From Polyangiaceae bacterium (GTDB lineage: Bacteria; Myxococcota; Polyangia; Polyangiales; Polyangiaceae): DNA of 9,816 nt. The DNA is taken from NCBI GenBank assembly GCA_025936205.1, contig JAICTU010000350.1:1-9816 (forward strand), given 5' to 3'. The notes beneath the pieces were generated by a model that was not told the DNA's origin, did no database searches, and saw only the letters and a list, made by a program, of their open reading frames with translations. The first letter of the stretch is position 1; each line of letters opens with the position of its first letter. Shown piece after piece: positions 5,082 through 9,816 of the stretch. The position numbers and the translations under genes were made by a program.

Positions 5082-7637
5082 TTACAGGTCCACTTGCTGC
5101 CGCGCGGGAGCGGCAGCCACAGCCAGGGGCTGACAGCGGGGTGCCGCTGCCTCACCGCCGGACGACTTGAAGGTCACGCACAGCGCGTACTGGCCGGGCA
5201 CGACGTCATTGAAGACATAGGCGCCAGCCGTTCGCTGCTGCTGGATGTAGACGGAGGGCCCCTTCAGCACGGCATGCTCGGGTTCCTGATCGCGGTCCGC
5301 GACCTGCACGGTGACCCTGACCCCTTGCTCAGCGAGCTCGAAATCAAGGGCGGCATCCTGGCCCGCGCTCAACGTCAGCTCCCGGCGATGCAGGTCGTAC
5401 GTGCCGCTCTCTTGCCGATTCAGCGCGGTGACCACGTATTTGCCAGCGGGCAGATGCACGAGCTCGTAGGCCCCGTCCTGCCCCGTCGTGGCCGTGAATG
5501 TCGCGACTCCCGCCGCGTCCTTGCTGACGACGGCGATGCCCTCGAGCGGAGCGCCTCCGCGCGTGACCCGGCCGCGCACGTTCGAAGTGCGCTGGACCTG
5601 CAGCTGGAGCTCGGGGGGCAGCTCGCCCTCGAGCGCCACGATCGAGGAGCGACCGTACGCAGCGTGTTCCGCCATGACCCCCAGCGTGCCCTTGGCCAGG
5701 CCTCGCAGCTCGAACAGGCCCGCATCGTCCGTATAGGCAGCGCGCAGCTCGGGCTCGTCCTCCGCCTGGCGGCGATTCAAGCCTTGCGCCGCGGCGTAGA
5801 GCGCCGGGCCCGCCAGGACCTCGGCGCCGCTCAGCGGGGCGCCGCGAGCCGTGGTCACGCGGCCCCGCAGACGCCGCCCGGCTTGCACCCGGATACCGTC
5901 GAGCGAGGTCGTCTCGCCCGCGCGCACCACCACACCCTTCACGAGCGTGGCCTCGAACTCGGGCCCCGTGACCATGAGGTCCTGCGTGCCCTCGGGGATG
6001 CCCTCGAAGAAGAACGTGCCGCCGGAAGGACTCGTCAACGGACGCTGGGCCACGAGCAGGGTCGCTTGCTCGGGCACGCTGCCATCCTCGAGCTCCACCC
6101 AGCCTTCGATCGCACCGGTGCCGGCCACCATCAGCACGACGCCGCTCGCCCCCGCGTCGACCGTGGCGAGCACGCGCTCGGACGCGGCCGCGGCCGTGAG
6201 CAGATCGGTCGGCGAATGCGCGAACAGGTTCCACTTCCCCGCCCCCAAGACCCGCAGCTCGAACTGGCCGCGCTCATCGGCGCTGGCCTGAGTTTCATCC
6301 AGGCTGGCTGCCGCCCGGGGCGCCCCCTCGGCGAGCGCCCGCTGTGCGAGAATGCTGGCATTCGGCACGGGATTGCCGCCGGCGCTGACGACCTGCCCGG
6401 AGATGACCCGCGTCGCCTGCAAGCGCAGCTCGACCGCCTGCTGCCGGCTCAGGTCCACCTCGGCGATGGCCGAGGCTGCCTCGCCCAGCCGGGCCGCCAG
6501 CTTCGCGTGCGCCGTCGGCAGCCCGACGAAGCGGAACTTGCCGCCGGCATCGCTCAGCTGCACCCGCTGCTCCGGCGAACGATACGCGCCCTCCGCTCGA
6601 GGCCAGAGCAGCACCTGTGCGGCGGAAATGGGCCTGGCCGCTTCATCGAGGACGATGCCGGCGAGCGCCGGCTGCTCATCGAGCACCAGGTTCACGAGCG
6701 TGTCGCGCTTCAGCTCGACGGGTGGGCTGATGGCTCGACCCAGCGCGGGGTCGCTGACCTCCAGCCGGAATACTCCGGGGTACAGGCGGCCCACGCGATA
6801 GCGCCCTGCCGCGTCGGTCTGCACGCTGAAGGGAGGCTGATTGGACGAGAGATCCGCGGCGACCACGGTCACGCCGGCGGCAGGCTTGCCATCCCGCGCT
6901 TGCACGCGCCCGTGCGCCGCGCACTCGGGGGGCAACGCCAGCGTGATGCGTTGCTCGCCGGCGCTGGAGGTCGAGGCCCAGAAACCGCGGGCCGCCGCCC
7001 CGAAGTCGTCGGCGCTCGCGCGCATCAGCAGGTGGCCGCCGCGCGTGAGCACGAACCTCGCCTCGCCGTGCTCGTCGCTACGCAACTCGGCGCCGAGGGC
7101 CTCGCCATTCTGTGTGAGCTGGAGCGCCGCGCCGGCGACGGGCTTGCGCGTGGTGGCCGATGTGACCTGGACCAGCAGCGTGCCCGCGGCCTTCAACGTC
7201 AACAGCAAGTCTTGATCGGCCATTCCAGCGTGCGCGATCGCGGGTGGGCTCAGCAGCTCGCCCTGCCGTCCCCGCACCACCAGGGAATCACGAGCGAGCG
7301 AGAACCAGAACTCGCCATTTTCGCCGCTGGTCGCCAGACGCGCTCCGCGTGGCTGGCTCTCGACCCAGGCGCCCGCGACGGGCGTGCCGTCAGGCCCGAG
7401 CACGAAGCCGTGCACGCGCGCGTCGCGTTGCGGCGCCGCAGGCTCGGCTTCCCGGACCTGCCGGGGCGCCTTGCCTTCGGCCCGGGTGGGCGTGGGGAGC
7501 GGCGCGGTCTCACGCGGAATGCTCGGTATGTGAACAGCTGCGGGTCTGGCGCGGTCCCGCCACGACCAGACACCGAGCCCCAGAACCAGCGCCAGAAGAG
7601 CAAGGCTCCCCAGCCAGAGACGCCCAGGCTTTTGCAT
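5082..7637 (-). CDS. Membrane-anchored protein with about nine carboxypeptidase-regulatory-like repeats
   Basis: An 851-aa protein. Residues 5-26 form a single hydrophobic N-terminal segment (LWLGSLALLALVLGLGVWSW), an uncleaved anchor or signal peptide, followed by a Pro/Arg-rich spacer (28-70). The rest is a string of beta-sandwich repeats of the CarboxypepD_reg-like type, each with 'xGxVxxxxGxPxxGAxVxx ... TDxxGxFxxxxLxxGxYxxxA': about 73-118, 151-207, 241-297, 324-385, 411-474, 508-558, 589-660, 687-740 and 772-824. Clear examples are ISGQVVSAGGNPVPNASI, LRGRVTTARGAPLSGAEV and VRGRVTRGGAPLEGIAVV. No catalytic domain is visible, so a scaffold, adhesion or polymer/protein-binding role outside the cytoplasm is inferred. 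Only three Cys occur (239, 820, 835); the last two may form a disulfide. ATG 7637 has a purine-rich GGGGGAGGGGAG upstream. It sits between the two HTTM modules, 29 nt after the peptide gene and 14 nt before the second HTTM-like gene. Confidence 0.9.
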   Translation of the reverse strand: MQKPGRLWLGSLALLALVLGLGVWSWRDRARPAAVHIPSIPRETAPLPTPTRAEGKAPRQVREAEPAAPQRDARVHGFVLGPDGTPVAGAWVESQPRGARLATSGENGEFWFSLARDSLVVRGRQGELLSPPAIAHAGMADQDLLLTLKAAGTLLVQVTSATTRKPVAGAALQLTQNGEALGAELRSDEHGEARFVLTRGGHLLMRASADDFGAAARGFWASTSSAGEQRITLALPPECAAHGRVQARDGKPAAGVTVVAADLSSNQPPFSVQTDAAGRYRVGRLYPGVFRLEVSDPALGRAISPPVELKRDTLVNLVLDEQPALAGIVLDEAARPISAAQVLLWPRAEGAYRSPEQRVQLSDAGGKFRFVGLPTAHAKLAARLGEAASAIAEVDLSRQQAVELRLQATRVISGQVVSAGGNPVPNASILAQRALAEGAPRAAASLDETQASADERGQFELRVLGAGKWNLFAHSPTDLLTAAAASERVLATVDAGASGVVLMVAGTGAIEGWVELEDGSVPEQATLLVAQRPLTSPSGGTFFFEGIPEGTQDLMVTGPEFEATLVKGVVVRAGETTSLDGIRVQAGRRLRGRVTTARGAPLSGAEVLAGPALYAAAQGLNRRQAEDEPELRAAYTDDAGLFELRGLAKGTLGVMAEHAAYGRSSIVALEGELPPELQLQVQRTSNVRGRVTRGGAPLEGIAVVSKDAAGVATFTATTGQDGAYELVHLPAGKYVVTALNRQESGTYDLHRRELTLSAGQDAALDFELAEQGVRVTVQVADRDQEPEHAVLKGPSVYIQQQRTAGAYVFNDVVPGQYALCVTFKSSGGEAAAPRCQPLAVAAAPARQQVDL

Positions 7638-7666
7638 GCGCTCCCCTCCCCCCTCAGTCTACCCTC

Positions 7667-7993
7667 TCAGAAGAAGCCGGGAAACGGATCCAACGGGCCG
7701 CCCCCTGGAAGAGGCCCTCCGGGCTGCGGAAAGCTGCCCTTGCGAGCCTCGTTCACCATCTCCTTCACCACCTTGGCGACCTCGTTGGCGGATTCATTGT
7801 CCGGCGGCGGGTCGAAGGTACCGCTGATGATGCTGGGCCCGGGGCGTGTCACGGTCACGATGTCTCCCGGCAGCTGGAGCGCTGGAAGCGCGGTCAGACG
7901 GCTACCGGCGGCATACGAGCTGCCGACGAAGGCCAGGCTGATGAGCGCGACCGCCAACGTGATACTCCGATTTTTCAAGTCCCATTTGTTCAT
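7667..7993 (-). CDS. Small secreted peptide precursor (candidate substrate of the HTTM system)
   Basis: A 108-aa protein. The N-terminus (MNKWDLKNRS, then ITLAVALISLAFVGSS) is a classical Sec signal peptide with a likely cut after SYA (residues 26-28), leaving a mature chain of about 80 residues. The mature part has three sections: a beta-like stretch (IVTVTRPGPSIISGTF, 45-60), an amphipathic helix (about 66-85) and a Pro/Gly/Phe-rich tail (87-108, SFPQPGGPLPGGGP and ending DPFPGFF). The helix carries Glu67, Glu71, Glu78 and Glu82 on one face (all within about 60 degrees) opposite a Val/Met/Ala face. There is no Cys, so it is not an SdpC-like disulfide peptide. The start ATG 7993 has GGGAGG six nt upstream. 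It overlaps the end of the HTTM gene by 92 nt. I recognise no family; a role as exported, perhaps modified, peptide is inferred from context. It could equally be a structural surface protein. Confidence 0.8.
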   Translation of the reverse strand: MNKWDLKNRSITLAVALISLAFVGSSYAAGSRLTALPALQLPGDIVTVTRPGPSIISGTFDPPPDNESANEVAKVVKEMVNEARKGSFPQPGGPLPGGGPLDPFPGFF

Positions 7994-8939
7994 GTTTTTC
8001 CTCCCATAGTGAATGGCTCTGAGCATGGATCAGCCGCGCAATACGCCGGTACTCCTCGTCGGAGATCAACGCGAGCTCCGCGGCGATGAAGAAGGCCGCA
8101 AAGGAGAGCAGCCCCATGAGCACGGCGATGGCGAGGTGGAAGCTCATCGCCACGACCAGGATGAAGATCCGGCTGCGACGATGGAGCGCAAAGAAGAACG
8201 GAAACGAGATCTGAAAGGCGATCGTCAGCGGCCCGACCACCGAGAGCAGGGCCTTGTTGCGGGTGATCCAATCCGTCACACCGGGCCAGCCAAACTGCGG
8301 ATCCGACCAGGCGGCGTAGAGAGCCGAACCGTCGAGCCAGCCGTGGCCGCGTGCCTTCATGATCCCTGCGATGAAGTAGACGATGCACACCTGAATCCCG
8401 AAGGCGCGCACGGCCGTGTTGTGGAAGATGGCCAGCGCAGCAACCCGTTGCACGGGGCGCGGCCGCTCGAGCTCGGCCGCAGATCGCGAGGGACGAAAGT
8501 AGGCGCCGACGTCCGCAAAGCAGGCATAGACCAGCAGCAGCTGGATCAGATTGTCGCCCCCATCCCAGATCGTGGGCCCGCGGTCGGTAAAAGAGGTCCA
8601 ACAGTAGAAGACCAGCGGTGTGAGCCAGCGCGTGCCGTAGCCCAGCGTCCAGAGCAACACCACAAGGACGCTGCCGTGATAGACGAGCTCGAAAGCCCAG
8701 TCGGACGACGCATACCAATACAGCGAGAAGTGCGACATCTGTTCGACGTACGTCGCGTACGGGATCAGGCCGCGGTTCCCGAACAAGAAGGCGCGCTGAC
8801 CATAGATCAACAGGAACTCGCTCAGCATGGCGATGCCCGCCAGGATCCGGAACACGCTCAGACCGATCAGGTTTCTGGGCAGCGATTCGCGGGCGACCAT
8901 CGCTCGCAACCAGCGTCGTACAAGGGATGCCTGGGACAT
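7902..8939 (-). CDS. HTTM domain (SdpB / gamma-carboxylase-like) membrane protein
   Basis: A 345-aa polytopic membrane protein of the HTTM family, to which Bacillus SdpB and vitamin K-dependent gamma-carboxylases are related. Visible hallmarks: RNLIGLSVFRILAG in the first membrane helix (22-35), FLFGNRGLIP loop (51-60), PTIWDGGDNLIQ (122-133), YFIAGIMKARGHGWLDGSA (188-206) in which Lys196 aligns with the catalytic base Lys of animal gamma-carboxylase, and SFHLAIAVLMGLLSF (266-280). About eight hydrophobic segments are seen. ATG 8939 has GAGAGGAA about 7 nt upstream and follows the DUF5819-like gene by 29 nt. The last 40 or so residues (after ARLIHAQ, about 301-307) are hydrophilic, unlike the family, and are encoded across the RBS and signal-peptide region of the next gene; a single-base frameshift would end the protein at a TGA near 8030 instead. 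The tail may therefore be a sequencing or mutational artefact or a real overlap. Confidence 0.87.
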   Translation of the reverse strand: MSQASLVRRWLRAMVARESLPRNLIGLSVFRILAGIAMLSEFLLIYGQRAFLFGNRGLIPYATYVEQMSHFSLYWYASSDWAFELVYHGSVLVVLLWTLGYGTRWLTPLVFYCWTSFTDRGPTIWDGGDNLIQLLLVYACFADVGAYFRPSRSAAELERPRPVQRVAALAIFHNTAVRAFGIQVCIVYFIAGIMKARGHGWLDGSALYAAWSDPQFGWPGVTDWITRNKALLSVVGPLTIAFQISFPFFFALHRRSRIFILVVAMSFHLAIAVLMGLLSFAAFFIAAELALISDEEYRRIARLIHAQSHSLWEEKHEQMGLEKSEYHVGGRAHQPGLRRQLVCRR

Positions 8940-8968
8940 CTTCCGCTTCCTCTCGAAGGTGGGGCCGC

Positions 8969-9646
8969 TCAGAATCCGCGCAGATCGGCGGCGAACGGCT
9001 GCCAGCCGAAGTCGAGGCGCACGGGAGCCGGAGGCTCCGGATCGCTCGGGAAGTAGGGCCTCGGCCGGACCACATCGATGGCTGCCGCGACGGCCGCGAT
9101 CTTCGCCTCGGGAAACTGCCGCCGGCATTCGGCAGAGCCGATGCGGGCCGCGAGCTGCTGGGAGGAGTCGGCGCTCCATTTGCCCACGCTCTCCAGCGTG
9201 CGCGCCACCGTCTCGCGCAACGCCGGGTCGCCCTTGGCCCGGTAGCGGAGCACATCGAATGCCTTGTCGTCCGTGTCCAGCAGCAGCAAGGGCGACAAGT
9301 ACGCACGCAGCAAGCGGCTGTCCGGGCCCAGGCGGGTATGCCAGGTGGAGGCGTAGAAGCGTTCCGTCACGTCGTACGACGGTGTCTCCCGCAGGCTGCC
9401 ATCCGGCTGCACGATCCGGCACGCGACCTGAAAGCGCCGCGTCTTTCCGTCCGGATCCGGCGCGAAGAGCGCCCAGCGCTGACTGAAACGGGGCCGGATG
9501 TATCTGCAGACCAGCTCGTACAGTCCGGCCTGCACGGTGCCGACGGGCGCGAGGTACACGGTCGTGCACAGGAAATGAAAGGCGAGCCAGCCCCAGCAAA
9601 CGAACAGAGCCGGCAGCCTCAGCCGCTGCAGGATGCGTTGGATCAT
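8969..9646 (-). CDS. DUF5819 / SdpA-like one-TM protein, HTTM partner
   Basis: A 225-aa protein. A basic N-terminus (MIQRILQRLR) is followed by a membrane segment (about 11-33, LPALFVCWGWLAFHFLCTTVYL), LAP, and then FSQRWALFAPDP (54-65). The F-x-Q-x-W-x-L/F-F-A-P-x-P motif just after one N-terminal TM, followed by beta-strand-rich sequence (RRFQVACRIV, YDVTERFYAS) is the pattern I know for DUF5819 proteins, which in actinobacteria and myxobacteria sit beside HTTM genes, and resembles Bacillus SdpA, the partner of SdpB. The C-terminal half is helical and ends in a Pro-rich stretch (RPRPYFPSDPEPPAPV) before a short conserved-looking end. ATG 9646 and the adjoining GTG 9649 are both possible; AGGTAGG lies immediately upstream and suits the ATG better. 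It is the first gene of the array, 53 nt after the stop of the sigma-like gene and 29 nt before the HTTM gene. Confidence 0.8.
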   Translation of the reverse strand: MIQRILQRLRLPALFVCWGWLAFHFLCTTVYLAPVGTVQAGLYELVCRYIRPRFSQRWALFAPDPDGKTRRFQVACRIVQPDGSLRETPSYDVTERFYASTWHTRLGPDSRLLRAYLSPLLLLDTDDKAFDVLRYRAKGDPALRETVARTLESVGKWSADSSQQLAARIGSAECRRQFPEAKIAAVAAAIDVVRPRPYFPSDPEPPAPVRLDFGWQPFAADLRGF

Positions 9647-9699
9647 CACCTACCTGACGTCGGCGCGGCGCACCTGGGCCGCTTTTTCGCCAGCGCGCA

Positions 9700-9816
9700 T
9701 CACTGCGGAGGCGCGACGCGCACCAGATGCCGCGCCACGGCCGTGAGCAGCCGCTGCTCCAGCGTTCGCGCGCGCCTGCGCGTCAGCCCCAGCTGGCGCG
9801 CCGCCTGGCGCTGGGA
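9700..9816 (-). CDS. C-terminus of an RNA polymerase sigma factor-like protein (partial)
   Basis: Only the last 38 residues are in the window; the gene enters from the right edge. The sequence begins SQRQAARQLGLTRRRARTLE and ends HLVRVAPPQ, with TGA at 9702-9700. SQRQAARxLGLTRRRxRTLE is the helix-turn-helix of sigma-70 region 4 (DNA recognition of the -35 box) in the Arg-rich form common among myxobacterial sigma factors, and RLLTAVARHL is the usual short helix after it. It could instead be another HTH regulator with the same motif. It lies 53 nt upstream of the array on the same strand, so it may be co-transcribed with it or regulate it; that is inference from position. Confidence 0.6.
   Translation of the reverse strand, partial: SQRQAARQLGLTRRRARTLEQRLLTAVARHLVRVAPPQ

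Noticed and set aside
3733..5133. 466-codon plus-strand open frame
   Set aside because: Antisense to the HTTM-like gene and its companion; Gln/Glu/Arg-rich translation mirrors membrane Leu codons, and no RBS is seen.
5094..8009. 971-codon plus-strand open frame
   Set aside because: It is the antisense shadow of the 851-aa repeat protein; the translation is Arg/Gly/Ala/His-rich, lacks motifs, while the minus strand has clear repeats, a membrane anchor and RBS.
8013..9056. 347-codon plus-strand open frame
   Set aside because: Antisense of the HTTM gene with the same charged mirror composition; no motif.
8939..9599. HTTM gene starting upstream inside the DUF5819-like gene
   Set aside because: The extension is in another frame of a well-supported gene; ATG 8939 has a good RBS and directly precedes the family's N-terminal helix.
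1..9816. tRNA, rRNA, CRISPR array, phage or plasmid origin
   Set aside because: No cloverleaf-like sequence, regularly spaced repeats, attachment sites or replication motifs were noticed on either strand by eye.

Overview
High-GC bacterial DNA with dense, closely packed genes. The overall look is that of a large-genome Myxococcota (myxobacterium-like) organism: very GC-rich third positions, a large secreted protein built of carboxypeptidase-regulatory-like repeats, a serine hydrolase of the beta-lactamase/EstB class, and the tail of a sigma factor rich in Arg. This placement is inferred from style only; no ribosomal or other marker gene is present.

Layout, left to right. 1-319: no recognisable gene. 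About 320-682: a decayed IS66-type transposase, broken over at least three reading frames, with an active-site Asp replaced. 890-1939 (+): a membrane-anchored protein that resembles the peptidase MA (gluzincin) fold but has lost the HExxH zinc motif. It converges, with 27 nt between stops, on 1967-3166 (-), a secreted serine hydrolase with intact SxxK, YxN and HxGG motifs, probably starting at a TTG. 3167-3582 is a 416-nt non-coding gap with a strong hairpin. The rest of the window, 3583-9646, is one compact minus-strand array. In transcription order it holds: a DUF5819/SdpA-like membrane-anchored protein; an HTTM (vitamin K-dependent gamma-carboxylase-like, SdpB-like) integral membrane protein; a 108-aa secreted peptide precursor; an 851-aa membrane-anchored protein with about nine beta-sandwich repeats; a second, divergent HTTM-like protein; and a second small one-TM companion. 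Gaps are 14-30 nt, with one 92-nt overlap. The C-terminus of a sigma-factor-like protein lies just upstream at the right edge on the same strand.

The most interesting reading is that 7667-9646 is a three-gene cassette (small TM protein + HTTM protein + small exported peptide) with the same logic as the Bacillus sdpABC toxin-maturation operon. The peptide has no SdpC-like sequence; instead it has an amphipathic helix with four Glu on one face and a Pro/Gly-rich tail. A second HTTM/companion pair sits downstream of the large repeat protein. Both HTTM proteins keep the Lys that aligns with the catalytic base of animal gamma-glutamyl carboxylase. An exported-peptide modification or maturation system is therefore a reasonable hypothesis, but it is inferred from architecture and motifs only.
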